This document shows, in pieces, positions 22,413-32,173 of a stretch of DNA of 64,000 nt. The stretch lies in assembly GCF_018141105.1 (NCBI RefSeq), contig NZ_CP054839.1:930001-994000 (forward strand), given 5' to 3'. Position numbers and translations under genes: made by a program. The stretch comes from Saccharopolyspora erythraea. Lineage in GTDB: Bacteria > Actinomycetota > Actinomycetes > Mycobacteriales > Pseudonocardiaceae. Position 1 is the first letter of the stretch, and the number at the start of each line of letters is the position of its first letter. The notes under the pieces were generated by a model. The model saw only the letters and a program-made list of their open reading frames with translations. It had not been told where the DNA came from and searched no databases.

Positions 22413-24044
22413 ATGCGAAAGGGACGCTTGGCCGCTGCGGTCGCGGTCCCCGTGGCGGTGGCGATGCTCGCCAGTGCCTGCGGCGGAGGCGGTAGCGCCT
22501 CGGGTGAGGACGGCATCGTCACCCTCGACTGGGGCGAGCCGGAGAACCCACTGGTTCCGGGCAACACGACCGAGGAGAACGGCGGCTTCGTCATCAACGC
22601 CCTGTTCACCGGCCTCGTCGAGTACCGGGCGAGCGACCTCAAGGTCGAGAACGCGGTCGCGGAGTCGATCACCACGACCGACAACACGAACTTCACCATC
22701 AAGCTGAAGCCGGGCTGGACGTTCCACGACGGCACCCCGGTCAAGGCCAAGAACTTCGTGGACGCCTGGAACTACACCGCCTACGGCCCCAACGGCTTCC
22801 AGGGTTCGAGCTTCTTCGAGCAGGTCGACGGCTACGACGTGGTCCATCCGAAGGACCCCGACGGTGAGGCCGGCCCCGCGACCCCGCCGACGCCGCCGAC
22901 GAAGGAGATGTCGGGCCTCAAGGTCGTCGACGACAACACCTTCACGGTCAAGCTCAAGAACCCCTTCACGATCTTCCCCGTCGTCCTGGGCTACTCGGCC
23001 TACAAGCCGCTTCCCGACTCGTTCTTCGCCGACCCGAAGAAGTTCGAGGAGCGCCCCATCGGCAACGGTCCGTTCAAGTTCGTCGACCGCACGCCGAACG
23101 TCGAGCTCAACGTCGCCGCCTACGAGAACTACGCCGGCGCGGACAAGCCGCAGATCAAGGGCGCCAAGTTCAAGGTCTACGAGCAGCTCGACGGCGCCTA
23201 CCAGGACCTGGTGTCGGGCAACCTCGACTTCCTGCGCGCGATCCCGGTCTCGGCCCTGGTCGGCGACAAGTGGAAGCAGGACCTCGGTGAGCGCGCCAAG
23301 GAGAAGCCGGGTCTGCTGACCCAGAACATGGGCTTCCCGATCTACGACGAGCAGTTCAAGAACCCGCTGCTGCGCAAGGCGATCTCGATGTCCATCGACC
23401 GCAAGACCATCACCGAGACGGTCTTCGCGGGCGGCCGCGACCCGGCGGACGGCTTCGCCACCCCCGCCGTCGAGGGCTTCGTGCCCAACCAGTGCGGTGA
23501 GGCCTGCGAGTTCAACCCGGAGAAGGCCAAGCAGTACCTGGCCCAGGCCGGTGGCTTCAAGGGCACCCTGACCGTCAAGACCAACGGCGACGGCGGACAC
23601 AACGAGTGGAGCGAGGCCGTCGCGGCCAGCATCCGCCAGAACCTGGGCATCAACGTCGTCTTCACCCCGGTCCCGACCTTCGGCGAGTTCCGGCAGACGG
23701 CGAACGCCTTCCAGTTCGACGGCCTGTTCCGCACCGGGTGGAAGGCCGACTACCCGAACCTGGAGACCTTCCTGACCCAGCTGTACCGCACCGGGGCGTC
23801 GTCCAACGACTACGGCTACTCCAACCCGGCCTTCGACGCGGCACTCGACCGGGCGAACGCAGCTCCCACGATCGAGGAGGCGAACAAGGGTTACGCCGAG
23901 GCCGAGAAGCTGCTGGGCCAGGACCTGCCGATCGTCCCGCTGTGGACGCAGCCGGTCCAGTACGGATTCTCGGAACGGATCGCAGCGGGCGAGGTCAAGG
24001 CTTACCGTGAGCTTGACCTGACCACCGTGCGTCTCAACCCGTAA
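22413..24044 (+). CDS. oligopeptide ABC transporter substrate-binding lipoprotein
   Basis: 543 residues: lipoprotein signal with MLASAC (Cys 23), then a family 5 solute-binding protein (OppA/DppA type) with the expected WTFHDGTPVKAKNFVDAWN and EERPIGNGPFKF blocks. It would capture peptides outside the membrane and deliver them to the permease encoded next. ATG at 22413 follows GGGAGG and gives a proper signal. It is the first gene of a five-gene operon; a hairpin (24060-24088) after it may stabilise its mRNA so that binding protein is made in excess. Specificity is not predictable. Confidence 0.93.
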   Translation: MRKGRLAAAVAVPVAVAMLASACGGGGSASGEDGIVTLDWGEPENPLVPGNTTEENGGFVINALFTGLVEYRASDLKVENAVAESITTTDNTNFTIKLKPGWTFHDGTPVKAKNFVDAWNYTAYGPNGFQGSSFFEQVDGYDVVHPKDPDGEAGPATPPTPPTKEMSGLKVVDDNTFTVKLKNPFTIFPVVLGYSAYKPLPDSFFADPKKFEERPIGNGPFKFVDRTPNVELNVAAYENYAGADKPQIKGAKFKVYEQLDGAYQDLVSGNLDFLRAIPVSALVGDKWKQDLGERAKEKPGLLTQNMGFPIYDEQFKNPLLRKAISMSIDRKTITETVFAGGRDPADGFATPAVEGFVPNQCGEACEFNPEKAKQYLAQAGGFKGTLTVKTNGDGGHNEWSEAVAASIRQNLGINVVFTPVPTFGEFRQTANAFQFDGLFRTGWKADYPNLETFLTQLYRTGASSNDYGYSNPAFDAALDRANAAPTIEEANKGYAEAEKLLGQDLPIVPLWTQPVQYGFSERIAAGEVKAYRELDLTTVRLNP

Positions 24045-24059
24045 CGATCCGCACGCGCA

Positions 24060-24088
24060 CCCGGCCCGCCGAGACCCGGTGGGCCGGG
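24060..24088 (+). terminator. intra-operon hairpin after the binding-protein gene
   Basis: CCCGGCCC and GGGCCGGG pair over 8 bp with a 13-base loop, between the binding-protein and permease genes. No T-tract follows; partial termination or 3' end protection are possible (inference). Confidence 0.4.
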
Positions 24089-24118
24089 CCCCGCGCTGGC
24101 TTGTTTGAGGAGGCCCTG

Positions 24119-25045
24119 ATGGGTCGTTACCTGCTGCGACGGCTGTTGCAGCTGATACCGGTGTTCATCGGCACCACGCTGATCATCTACTTGCTCGTCT
24201 GGACGATCCCCGGCGACCCGTTCGCCGGCAAGTGCGGCGACCGGGGCTGCCCGCCGGAGTACATCGCCGAGATGCACGCGAAGTACAACCTGGACGATCC
24301 GCTGATCATCCAGTATTTCAAGTACCTTGGGAAGCTCTTTACGGGTGACTTCGGCGAGACCTACGCGGGCATCCCGGTCAGCCAGCTGATCGAGAGCGCC
24401 TATCCGGTCACGATCAAGCTCGCGGTCATCGCGCTGATCATCGAGGGCGTCATCGGCCTGCTCGCGGGCATCCTGACCGGTCTGCGGGGCCGTGGCTTCC
24501 TGGACAACCTGGTGCTGGTGTCCACGCTGTTCCTGATCTCGCTGCCGGTGTTCGTGACCGGTTTCGTGATCCAGATCTCGCTCGGTACCGAGCTCGGCAT
24601 CATCCGGCCGACCGTCAGCTCCAACCCCTCGATCGGCGAGCTGATCGCGCCGGCCTTCGTCCTCGCGTCCCTGTCGATGGCCTACGTGGCGCGGCTGACC
24701 AGGACGAGCCTGATGGAGAACCGCCGGGCCGACTACGTGCGCACCGCGGTCGCCAAGGGCCTCGAACCCCGGCGGGTGGTGGGGGTCCACCTGCTGCGCA
24801 ACTCCGTTATCCCGGTGATCACGTTCCTGGGAACCGACCTCGGCGCTCTCATGGGCGGTGCGATCGTCACCGAGGGCGTGTTCAACATCAGGGGCATCGG
24901 TGGCCTGATCTTCCGGTCCATCCTCACCAAGGAAGGCACCACGGTCACCGGGATCGTCACGCTGCTGGTGCTGGTCTACCTGCTGATGAACCTGATCGTG
25001 GACCTCCTCTACGCGGCTCTCGACCCGAGGATCCGATATGACTGA
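24119..25045 (+). CDS. oligopeptide ABC transporter permease (OppB type)
   Basis: 308 residues, six membrane segments, with the OppB start MGRYLLRRLLQLIPVFIGTT, the long extracytoplasmic loop after the first helix, and the cytoplasmic EAA-like loop RTAVAKGLEPRRVVGVHLLR that docks to the ATPases. Two Cys pairs (KCGDRGC) occur in the first external loop, a possible disulfide. ATG at 24119 follows GAGGAGG. The end overlaps the next permease gene by 8 bases, so both subunits should be made together. Confidence 0.93.
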   Translation: MGRYLLRRLLQLIPVFIGTTLIIYLLVWTIPGDPFAGKCGDRGCPPEYIAEMHAKYNLDDPLIIQYFKYLGKLFTGDFGETYAGIPVSQLIESAYPVTIKLAVIALIIEGVIGLLAGILTGLRGRGFLDNLVLVSTLFLISLPVFVTGFVIQISLGTELGIIRPTVSSNPSIGELIAPAFVLASLSMAYVARLTRTSLMENRRADYVRTAVAKGLEPRRVVGVHLLRNSVIPVITFLGTDLGALMGGAIVTEGVFNIRGIGGLIFRSILTKEGTTVTGIVTLLVLVYLLMNLIVDLLYAALDPRIRYD

Positions 25046-26006
25046 GCGTGCCGAATCCACCCACCGCGTCGCCGCCGCCGTGCGCGACGGATCGGGCGGC
25101 GAGCCGCTCGCCGAGCCCCTCGCCCGCAACGCGAAGAAGCCGCGCGGGCTCTGGGGCGACGCCTGGTACGACCTGCGCCGGCGCCCGCTGTTCATCGCCG
25201 CGACGGCGATCATCGCCGTCCTGCTGTTCATCGCGGCCTTCCCCGGCTTGTTCACGTCCGTGGACCCGAACTTCCAGGACCTGTCCAAGGTCCGCGACCT
25301 GCCCTCGGCCGAGGCGTGGTTCGGCTACGACAACCTCGGCCGCGACCTGTGGTCCAGGGCGATCTACGGGACCAGGGCGTCGATCGTCGTCGGCTTCATG
25401 GCCACGCTGCTGACGGTGCTGATCGGCTCGACCATCGGGCTGCTGGCCGGCTACTACGGCGGCTGGGCCGACAACCTGATGTCCCGGTTTTCCGAGATCT
25501 TCCTCGGCCTGCCCTTCGTGCTCGGTGCCATCGTCATCCTGACCACCTTCAACGCCGAGGTCGCGCTGCCCAGCGGCACTCGGGTCATCACTCAGGTGGT
25601 GCTGTCGATCGCGATCCTGTCGTGGCCGATGGCGATGCGGATCATGCGGTCGGCGGCGATCACGGCCAAGCAGCAGGACTACGTCAAGGCCGCCAGGGCG
25701 TTGGGTGCCAGCGCGCCGCGGATCATCCTGCGGCACATGCTGCCGAACTGCCTGGCGCCGGTGCTGGTCTACGCCACCATCGCGCTCGGCGCGTTCATCG
25801 GCGCCGAGGCCACGTTGTCGTTCCTCGGCATCGGCCTTCGCTACCCGGTGGTCTCGTGGGGCCTGATGATCGCGGACTCCCGCAACTACATCCAGGGCGC
25901 GCCACACCTGCTGCTGTTCCCGGCGGCGTTCCTGGTCGTCACCGTCCTGGCGTTCGTGATGCTCGGTGACGCCGTCCGCGACGCGCTCGACCCGAAGCAG
26001 AAGTAG
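25038..26006 (+). CDS. oligopeptide ABC transporter permease (OppC type)
   Basis: 322 residues. An Ala/Arg-rich cytoplasmic N-terminus precedes the OppC pattern WYDLRRRPLFIAA, the external loop with WFGYDNLGRDLWSRAIYG, and the EAA loop YVKAARALGASAPRIILRHM. The C-terminal helices hold GAFIGAEATLSFLGIGLRYP, typical of DppC/OppC. It forms the channel with the preceding subunit and overlaps it by 8 bases; the ATPase gene follows after 11 bases. Confidence 0.93.
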   Translation: MTERAESTHRVAAAVRDGSGGEPLAEPLARNAKKPRGLWGDAWYDLRRRPLFIAATAIIAVLLFIAAFPGLFTSVDPNFQDLSKVRDLPSAEAWFGYDNLGRDLWSRAIYGTRASIVVGFMATLLTVLIGSTIGLLAGYYGGWADNLMSRFSEIFLGLPFVLGAIVILTTFNAEVALPSGTRVITQVVLSIAILSWPMAMRIMRSAAITAKQQDYVKAARALGASAPRIILRHMLPNCLAPVLVYATIALGAFIGAEATLSFLGIGLRYPVVSWGLMIADSRNYIQGAPHLLLFPAAFLVVTVLAFVMLGDAVRDALDPKQK

Positions 26007-26017
26007 GAGGACCTGGC

Positions 26018-27049
26018 ATGACTGCTGTGGACGAGAAGTCCTCCCAGTACTCCTCCGACAAGCCCGAAGGGCCGCTGCTGGAGGTCGAGGACCTGCACGT
26101 GGAGTTCCGTACCCGGGACGGCGTGGCCAAGGTCCTCAACGGCGTGAGCTACCACGTCGAGAAGGGCGAGACGCTGGCCGTGCTCGGCGAGTCGGGCTCG
26201 GGCAAGAGCGTCACCGCCCAGACGATCATGGGCATCCTCGACATCCCGCCGGGCGTGATCACCGGGGGCTCCATCCGCTACAAGGGCGAGGAGCTGCTCA
26301 AGGCCACCGAAGCGCGCCGCAGGGAACTGCGCGGCGAGTCGGCGGCGATGATCTTCCAGGACGCCCTGTCGGCGCTGAACCCGGTCTACACCGTCGGGTT
26401 CCAGATCGCCGAGCAGCTGCGGATGCGGCGCGGCATGTCCCGCAAGGATGCGATGGCCCGCGCCGTCGAGCTGCTGGACCAGGTGAAGATCCCCAACGCC
26501 AAGCAGCGCGTGAAGGAGTTCCCGCACCAGTTCTCCGGCGGCATGCGGCAGCGCGCGATGATCGCGATGTCGCTGGCGCTGGACCCGGAGCTGCTGATCG
26601 CCGACGAGCCGACCACGGCGCTGGACGTCACGGTGCAGGCCCAGATCATGGACCTGCTCGACGAACTGCGCCGCGAGCGCGGCATGGGGCTGATCCTGAT
26701 CACCCACGACCTCGGCGTGGTCGCCGAGGTCGCCGACCGGATCGTGGTGATGTACGCGGGGCGGATCGTGGAGTCCGCCGACGCGTACTCGCTGTACCGC
26801 AAGCCGGGGCACCCCTACACCGAGGGCCTGATGCGGTCCATCCCGCGGCTGGACCTCAAGGGGCAGGAGCTGGACACCATCAAGGGTCTGCCGCCGAACC
26901 TGCTCAACGTCCCATCAGGCTGCCCGTTCCACCCGCGGTGCCCGCGGGCCGAGGAGCGGTGCAGCCGGGAGGTGCCCGCGTTCCACCAGCTCGGGCTGGG
27001 CCGGGCCAGCGCATGCCACTTCGCGGAGGAGCTGATGACCCGTGACTGA
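26018..27049 (+). CDS. oligopeptide ABC transporter ATPase (OppD type)
   Basis: 343 residues with all ABC ATPase motifs: Walker A GESGSGKS (57-64), Q-loop [12 protein letters not shown], signature FSGGMRQRA, Walker [13 protein letters not shown] and switch His in ITHDLGVV. The C-terminal extension includes the peptide-transporter block with [16 protein letters not shown], whose Cys cluster binds an iron-sulfur centre in some members. ATG follows AGGAGG. Overlaps the next ATPase by 8 bases. Confidence 0.95.
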   Translation: MTAVDEKSSQYSSDKPEGPLLEVEDLHVEFRTRDGVAKVLNGVSYHVEKGETLAVLGESGSGKSVTAQTIMGILDIPPGVITGGSIRYKGEELLKATEARRRELRGESAAMIFQDALSALNPVYTVGFQIAEQLRMRRGMSRKDAMARAVELLDQVKIPNAKQRVKEFPHQFSGGMRQRAMIAMSLALDPELLIADEPTTALDVTVQAQIMDLLDELRRERGMGLILITHDLGVVAEVADRIVVMYAGRIVESADAYSLYRKPGHPYTEGLMRSIPRLDLKGQELDTIKGLPPNLLNVPSGCPFHPRCPRAEERCSREVPAFHQLGLGRASACHFAEELMTRD

Positions 27050-28043
27050 GCCGATCCTCCAGGTCCGCGATCTGGTCAAGCACTTCCCGGTGACCCAGGG
27101 CGTGCTGTTCCGGCGCACCATCGGGCACGTCCGGGCGGTCGACGGCGTGTCGTTCGACCTGCACAAAGGCGAGACGCTCGGTGTCGTCGGCGAGTCCGGC
27201 TGCGGCAAGTCGACCCTCGCGCAGGTGCTGATGCGGCTGGAGAAGCCGACCAGCGGCAGCGCGCTGTTCGAGGGCCGGGACATGTTCAAGATGCACGGCT
27301 CGGAGCTGCGCAAGCTGCGCCGGGACATGCAGATCGTGCTGCAGGACCCCTACACCTCGCTGAACCCGAGGCGGACCGTCGGCGACATCGTCGGCGAGCC
27401 GTTCGAGATCCACCCCGAGGTGGCGCCGAAGGGGCAGCGCAGGCAGAAGGTGCAGGAGCTGCTGGAGGTCGTGGGGCTCAACCCCGAGCACATCCAGCGC
27501 TACCCGCACCAGTTCTCCGGTGGTCAGCGGCAGCGCATCGGCATCGCCCGCGCGCTGGCGCTGCGGCCGAAGGTGATCGTCTGCGACGAGCCGGTGTCGG
27601 CGCTGGACGTCTCGATCCAGGCGCAGGTGATGAACCTGCTCGGCGAGCTCCAGCAGGAGTTCGGGCTGTCGTACATCTTCATCGCCCACGACCTGGGCGT
27701 TGTGCGCCACCTGTCGGACCGGGTGGCGGTGATGTACCTCGGCAAGGTCGTCGAGATCGGCACCGACGAGCAGATCTACGAGCACCCGCAGCACCCCTAC
27801 ACCCAGGCGCTGCTGTCGTCGGTTCCGGTGCCGGACCCGACGCTGCGGGGCAGGCGGGAGGTCATCCGGCTCACCGGCGACGTGCCGAGCCCGGCCAACC
27901 CGCCCTCGGGCTGCCGGTTCCGCACCCGTTGCTGGAAGGCGCAGGACATCTGCGCCGAGAAGCAGCCGGAGCTCACCGTCCGGATGGGCGAGCACCCCTC
28001 GGCGTGCCACTTCGCCGAGGAGCGCCCGCACGTCGTGGCCTGA
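27042..28043 (+). CDS. oligopeptide ABC transporter ATPase (OppF type)
   Basis: 333 residues. Walker [10 protein letters not shown] (50-58), Q-loop [15 protein letters not shown], signature [15 protein letters not shown], Walker [13 protein letters not shown] and H-loop IAHDLGVV are intact, and the Cys-rich C-terminal block [16 protein letters not shown] is present. It pairs with the OppD-type subunit as a heterodimer. GTG at 27042 overlaps the previous gene by 8 bases. It is last in the operon and followed by a 16-bp hairpin terminator. Confidence 0.95.
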   Translation: MTEPILQVRDLVKHFPVTQGVLFRRTIGHVRAVDGVSFDLHKGETLGVVGESGCGKSTLAQVLMRLEKPTSGSALFEGRDMFKMHGSELRKLRRDMQIVLQDPYTSLNPRRTVGDIVGEPFEIHPEVAPKGQRRQKVQELLEVVGLNPEHIQRYPHQFSGGQRQRIGIARALALRPKVIVCDEPVSALDVSIQAQVMNLLGELQQEFGLSYIFIAHDLGVVRHLSDRVAVMYLGKVVEIGTDEQIYEHPQHPYTQALLSSVPVPDPTLRGRREVIRLTGDVPSPANPPSGCRFRTRCWKAQDICAEKQPELTVRMGEHPSACHFAEERPHVVA

Positions 28044-28056
28044 TCCGCGCGCATCG

Positions 28057-28092
28057 GCGACGCCCGTCCTCCGCTCGGAGGGCGGGCGTCGC
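28057..28092. terminator. terminator of the oligopeptide operon
   Basis: Arms GCGACGCCCGTCCTCC and GGAGGGCGGGCGTCGC pair over 16 bp with one G-U wobble around GCTC, then GCTTTCGC. It lies between convergent genes and could serve both strands. Confidence 0.8.
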
Positions 28093-28102
28093 GCTTTCGC
28101 GG

Positions 28103-28327
28103 CTATTGCTCGGCTCTCAGCGTCTCGTTGCGGTTGCGGCAGGTGGGGTAGGTGCACCAGTCCACTTCGGACGGCTGGGCCAGCGCGACGTCTTCGCCGC
28201 ACACGGCCCTGTCCGCCGCGCGGCCGTCCCACCGGGCGCCCCGGAACGCATGACGAGTCCCGCCGCGATGGCCCGCGTCGGGGATCGGGAGCCAGAAGTG
28301 TCGCTGCGGCTGTCGTGCGTCGTCCAC
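28103..28327 (-). CDS. small Cys/His-rich (zinc-finger-like) protein
   Basis: 74 residues from a GTG at 28327; a longer frame reaches a TTG at 28411 but lacks support. The protein contains RHFWLPIP, GTRHAFRGARWDGRAADRA, then VCGEDV and WCTYPTCRN. The His and three or four Cys are arranged as a possible single zinc site. Similar small proteins accompany XRE regulators in Saccharopolyspora-type genomes (recollection, not checked). It is divergent from the XRE gene, with promoters overlapping in about 90 bases. Function unknown. Confidence 0.55.
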   Translation of the reverse strand: MDDARQPQRHFWLPIPDAGHRGGTRHAFRGARWDGRAADRAVCGEDVALAQPSEVDWCTYPTCRNRNETLRAEQ

Positions 28328-28419
28328 TGACCACTTCCCAGGTCGATCACTGTTCGTGTCAGGATCGAAACTAGGAGTTACTTGCGTCGTGGAAGGACAA
28401 TCCGGGGACAATGCCGACC

Positions 28420-29613
28420 ATGGACGAAGGTGCCGGTGCCCGGATCGCGCGGCTCCGCAAGCTGGCCGGGTGGACGCAGCACCAGCTCGCCGCGCGCGCC
28501 TTCGTCTCGACCAGCCTGGTCAAGAAGGTCGAGCAGGGCCGGACCCCGCCGAGTCCGGCCTTCGTCGCGGCCTGTGCACGTGCGCTGGGGGTCGAGGTCC
28601 GCGCGCTGTACGGCGTGCCGGACACCGGCATCCTCGCCGCGCCGAACACCCGGGACGCCGACGTCGCCGCTCTCCGGGAGGCGCTCCAGTCGTTCGACGA
28701 CCCGCGGCCGCCCGCCGGGCCGCCGGACGCCTTCGCACTGCTGCGGCGGCTCGACCGCGCCGAGGAGCTTCGGCGGCGCCAGCGGTACGTGGAGCTGGCA
28801 TCAGTCCTGCCTCCCGCGCTGCACCACCTCTACGTCCTGGTCGCTGACACTCCGGGCGACACCGGTGCAGGAGAGCGGGCGCGCGCGATGCTGCACGACG
28901 CGTACCGGCTCGCCGCGACCGTCGGCGGCCGGTTCGGCCGTCCCGACCTCGCGGCCACCGCTTCCGAGCGCCACGTCGCGCTCGCGGCCTCCACCGGGGA
29001 TCCGCTGCGGAGCGCCGTGTCGGACTGGCACCGATCCAGCCACTTCCTCCAGAACGGCCACTACGCGTCGGGGCTGCGCCTGCTGGAACGGGCCCTGGGC
29101 CGCGTCGCGGAGCAGCCGCCGAACGACGCTGCGCTTGGCGTGGCGGTGCAACTGCACCTGCGGGCCGCCGTCATGTCGGCGCGCGGAGGCGACGGACAGC
29201 GGGCCGACGACCACGTGCGCGAGGCGGGGGCGCTGGTCGGCAGGGGAGCCGACCCGACGCCGTACTACAACACCGACGCCAGTCGGCTGAACGTCGACGT
29301 CCACTGGTGCGCCGTGCCCGTCGAGCGCCACGACGGCACCGAGGCCGTGACGCGCGCCGGTCGCGTGCGTGTCGCCGACCCGGCCCGCCCGGAGCGCGTC
29401 GGCCATCACCACATCGACCAGGCCCGTGCCTGGACCCTGCACGGCGACCGCGACCGCGCGCTCGCCGAGCTCGACGCCGCGCGCCGGGTGTCGCCTCACC
29501 ACACCCGCGCGCACCCCTCCGTCCGCGAGACGGTGCGTGCGCTGGCCGCCGCCGACCGGCGTCGCACCACGTCGCTGGCGAACTTCGCGCGCTGGGCAGG
29601 CGTCCAGACCTGA
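28420..29613 (+). CDS. XRE-family regulator with TPR-like C-terminal domain
   Basis: 397 residues. The N-terminal 60 form a Cro/C1-type helix-turn-helix (RIARLRKLAGWTQHQLAARA, then TSLVKKVEQGRTPPSPAFV). The remaining ~330 residues are helical, with Ala/Leu/Arg spacing like degenerate TPR units, a layout known in actinobacterial regulators that sense peptides or small molecules. ATG at 28420 lies 7 bases after GACAAT, so a leaderless start is likely; ATG at 28411 is an alternative. It sits opposite the small Cys/His protein and next to the peptide transporter, which could supply a signal (speculation). Confidence 0.85.
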   Translation: MDEGAGARIARLRKLAGWTQHQLAARAFVSTSLVKKVEQGRTPPSPAFVAACARALGVEVRALYGVPDTGILAAPNTRDADVAALREALQSFDDPRPPAGPPDAFALLRRLDRAEELRRRQRYVELASVLPPALHHLYVLVADTPGDTGAGERARAMLHDAYRLAATVGGRFGRPDLAATASERHVALAASTGDPLRSAVSDWHRSSHFLQNGHYASGLRLLERALGRVAEQPPNDAALGVAVQLHLRAAVMSARGGDGQRADDHVREAGALVGRGADPTPYYNTDASRLNVDVHWCAVPVERHDGTEAVTRAGRVRVADPARPERVGHHHIDQARAWTLHGDRDRALAELDAARRVSPHHTRAHPSVRETVRALAAADRRRTTSLANFARWAGVQT

Positions 29614-29755
29614 CCAGAGGGCCATTCCCTTGGGGCTGGCACCGTGATCGTGGCTGACGCAGTGGGTTCGGCCGCAAGCCGCAGGTCACGAACGCCATAC
29701 GGCGGCAACGGCGGGTGCCGCAAACGGCGATGACGTGCCATGAGGCGGAAGCGAG

Positions 29756-29790
29756 CGCGGCCCCGCTCCAGCTTGAGGAGCAGGGCCGCG
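29756..29790. terminator. bidirectional terminator between convergent genes
   Basis: CGCGGCCC-c-GCTCC and GGAGC-a-GGGCCGCG form a 13-bp stem with one mismatch and a 7-base loop. It lies between the stops of the XRE gene (29613) and the S10 peptidase gene on the other strand (29818). Confidence 0.7.
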
Positions 29791-29817
29791 TCCGACGCCG
29801 ATCGCGTCAACCGTCCA

Positions 29818-31296
29818 CTAAGGACGTTCGCCGGACACGAAGGCCGCCAGGTCCGCCGACTGCTGGATTCGCGACGGCTCGTGCACGTACATCATGTGCC
29901 CCGCCTCGTAGTAGCGGACCTCGATGTTCTCCCGCAGCTGCGGCGGGATCGTCAGCCGGGCCAGCACGTGCTCGGCCGCGAAGTGCGGCGTGGCGCCGTC
30001 GGTGTAGCCGCAGGCGACGTGGATGCGCAGGTGCGGGTTGGCGCGCATGGCCGCGCTCAGCTTCTCGACCACCGACACCGACGCGCCCTCGAACTCCTTG
30101 TACGACCAGGGCTGCACCCGGCTGCTCAGGGTCTCGTAGGGCAGGTCGTTGACGTAGTCGAGCTCGGCGCGCAGGTAGTGGTTGATGCCCGCCGCGTAGG
30201 CGCCGCGGATTCCGGAGATGCTCGGGTCGTCGGAGAAGTGCTCGCCTGCCGCGTCCGGCTCCCAGCCGGTGAACCGCCCGTCCATCCGGCCGACCGTGCG
30301 CCGCTGGTCCCGCAGCAGCTCGGTGAAGAACCGGATGTGCTCGATGCGCAGGTTGGCCCGGTCGACGTAGTCCTCCGACAGGCCGGTCAGCCGCGCGGTG
30401 CGGCGCACGATGTCGGCGCGCTCCTGCTCGCTCAGCCGCGCGCCGCGCGCGAGGGCGCGCGGGTAGTCGCCGGAGGCGAACTCCTCGGCCTCGGCGACCA
30501 CCTCGTGCAGCGGGCGGTCGCCGTGCTTGCCGTGGTAGTGCGCGATCGCGGCGTAGGTCGGCAGGAACAGCGCGTAGGGCTGGTCGTTGCCTTCGGTGAA
30601 GCGGATGGTCCCCATGTCGAGCACCGACGAGATCAGCAGCAGCCCGTTGGGGTAGAGGCCGTGGCGGTTCTGCAGGTGCTCGGCCAGCGCGGCCGCGCGC
30701 AGCGTGCCGTAGGACTCGCCCGCCAGGTACTTCGGCGACAGCCAGCGGTTGTTCCGCGAGGTCCACAGCCGGATGACCTCGGCGATCGACTCGATGTCGC
30801 GCGCGTAGCCGTGGAAGTCGGTGGCCTCGCCGCCCTCGACGGCGCGCGAGTAGCCGGTCGACACCGGGTCGATGAACACCAGGTCGCTGTGCGCCAGCAG
30901 GGTCTCGGCGTTGTCGGCCAGGCCGTAGGGCGGGGCGGCGAGGTCGCCGGCGTCGCCGGAGAGCACGCGCCGGGGGCCGAGCACACCCAGGTGCAGCCAG
31001 ACGCTCGACGAGCCGGGGCCGCCGTTGAAGGCGAAGGTGACCGGTCTGCTGGTGCCGGGCTCGACGTCGGCGACGTAGGCGGTTAGGAAGACCTCGGCCT
31101 TGGGCTTGAAGCCCTCGAACTTGCCGTCCTGGAACGTCTCCTCCCGCAGCACGATCCGCCCAGTGGTGGCCGTGTAGGGCAGTTCGGTGCCGTCCACGGT
31201 GATCGAGTGGTGCGTGCTGACCAGATCGTCGACGGGCTCGGCCGGAGCGGTCGCTTCCTTGGTGGCCTCGTCGTTGTTCGCTTCGCTGGCTGCCAT
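29818..31296 (-). CDS. serine carboxypeptidase-like S10 family peptidase
   Basis: 492 residues of the alpha/beta-hydrolase S10 family. Motifs: oxyanion-hole region FAFNGGPGSSSVWLHLG, nucleophile Ser in YLAGESYGTLRA, Asp region ACGYTDGATPHF and His in YEAGHMMYVHEPS. There is no signal peptide; the N-terminus is acidic and Ala-rich, so it is probably cytoplasmic, unlike eukaryotic S10 enzymes. It should remove C-terminal residues from peptides, which would suit the nearby oligopeptide importer, but the two are not co-transcribed. ATG at 31296 is the start that avoids invading the divergent gene's promoter. Confidence 0.92.
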   Translation of the reverse strand: MAASEANNDEATKEATAPAEPVDDLVSTHHSITVDGTELPYTATTGRIVLREETFQDGKFEGFKPKAEVFLTAYVADVEPGTSRPVTFAFNGGPGSSSVWLHLGVLGPRRVLSGDAGDLAAPPYGLADNAETLLAHSDLVFIDPVSTGYSRAVEGGEATDFHGYARDIESIAEVIRLWTSRNNRWLSPKYLAGESYGTLRAAALAEHLQNRHGLYPNGLLLISSVLDMGTIRFTEGNDQPYALFLPTYAAIAHYHGKHGDRPLHEVVAEAEEFASGDYPRALARGARLSEQERADIVRRTARLTGLSEDYVDRANLRIEHIRFFTELLRDQRRTVGRMDGRFTGWEPDAAGEHFSDDPSISGIRGAYAAGINHYLRAELDYVNDLPYETLSSRVQPWSYKEFEGASVSVVEKLSAAMRANPHLRIHVACGYTDGATPHFAAEHVLARLTIPPQLRENIEVRYYEAGHMMYVHEPSRIQQSADLAAFVSGERP

Positions 31297-31356
31297 ACCC
31301 CGCACTTTACGTGCCGCGAGACGCGGACCGTTCCGGTTTCTGGGAAGGTGGCTGGG

Positions 31357-32127
31357 GTGATCTCCGGACCATCCCGACTCATCGACGACCCGGTCGAGGA
31401 CCCGTCGGCGGCCGCGGGCGGCGCCCCCGGCCTCGCCGAGCTGGACGAGGCCATCACGCGCTGCACCGCGTGCCCCCGGCTGGTCGCGTGGCGCGAGGAG
31501 GTCGCGATGGTCAAGCGGGCGGCGTTCCGCGGCCAGCCCTACTGGGGCAGGCCCGTCCCCGGATTCGGACCGGCCGACGCGGCGCTGGGGATCGTCGGAC
31601 TGGCGCCGGCGGCGCACGGCGCGAACCGGACCGGCCGGATGTTCACCGGCGACCGGTCCGGCGACGTGCTCTACCGCGCGATGTACGACGTCGGCCTCGC
31701 GTCGCAGCCCGAAGCGCACGGCCTCGACGACGGCTTGGTGCTGCGCGGAGCGCGCATCGTCTCCCCGGTCCGCTGCGCGCCTCCGGCGAACAAGCCCACA
31801 CCGGGCGAGCGCGACACCTGCGCCCCTTGGCTGGCCCGCGAGCTGGAACTGCTGCGGCCGACTCTGCGCGCGGTCGTCGTGCTCGGCGCCTTCGGCTGGC
31901 AGGCGCTGCTGCCGATCCTCGGCGCCGCGGCCTGGCGCCTCCCGTCGCCGCGGCCGAAGTTCGGCCACGGCGCCCACATCGAGCTGCCCGCGGCCGACGG
32001 CGGCCCGCCCCTGCACCTGCTGGGCTGCTACCACGTCAGCCAGCAGAACACCTTCACCGGCAAGCTGACGCCGGAGATGCTGCGGGAGGTGCTGGAGCGG
32101 GCGAAGGAGGTGGCGGGGTTGTCGTGA
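31357..32127 (+). CDS. type-5 uracil-DNA glycosylase
   Basis: 256 residues. The family 5 (UdgB) features are the Cys pair CTACPRL, active-site motif GLAPAAHGANRTGRMFTGD, the second Cys pair in CAPPANKPTPGERDTC that completes a 4Fe-4S cluster, and C-terminal CYHVSQQNTFTGKL. These enzymes remove uracil and hypoxanthine from DNA and have been seen in actinobacteria and thermophiles. GTG at 31357 has GGGAAGG about 8 bases upstream; GTG at 31348 is possible. Its last ~25 codons have a diverged second copy at 32820-32945, beyond a toxin-antitoxin pair. Confidence 0.92.
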   Translation: MISGPSRLIDDPVEDPSAAAGGAPGLAELDEAITRCTACPRLVAWREEVAMVKRAAFRGQPYWGRPVPGFGPADAALGIVGLAPAAHGANRTGRMFTGDRSGDVLYRAMYDVGLASQPEAHGLDDGLVLRGARIVSPVRCAPPANKPTPGERDTCAPWLARELELLRPTLRAVVVLGAFGWQALLPILGAAAWRLPSPRPKFGHGAHIELPAADGGPPLHLLGCYHVSQQNTFTGKLTPEMLREVLERAKEVAGLS

Positions 32128-32173
32128 TAGCGCAGTGCGGTCGAAGTCAGCACTTGGTGAAGGACGGCAGCTC

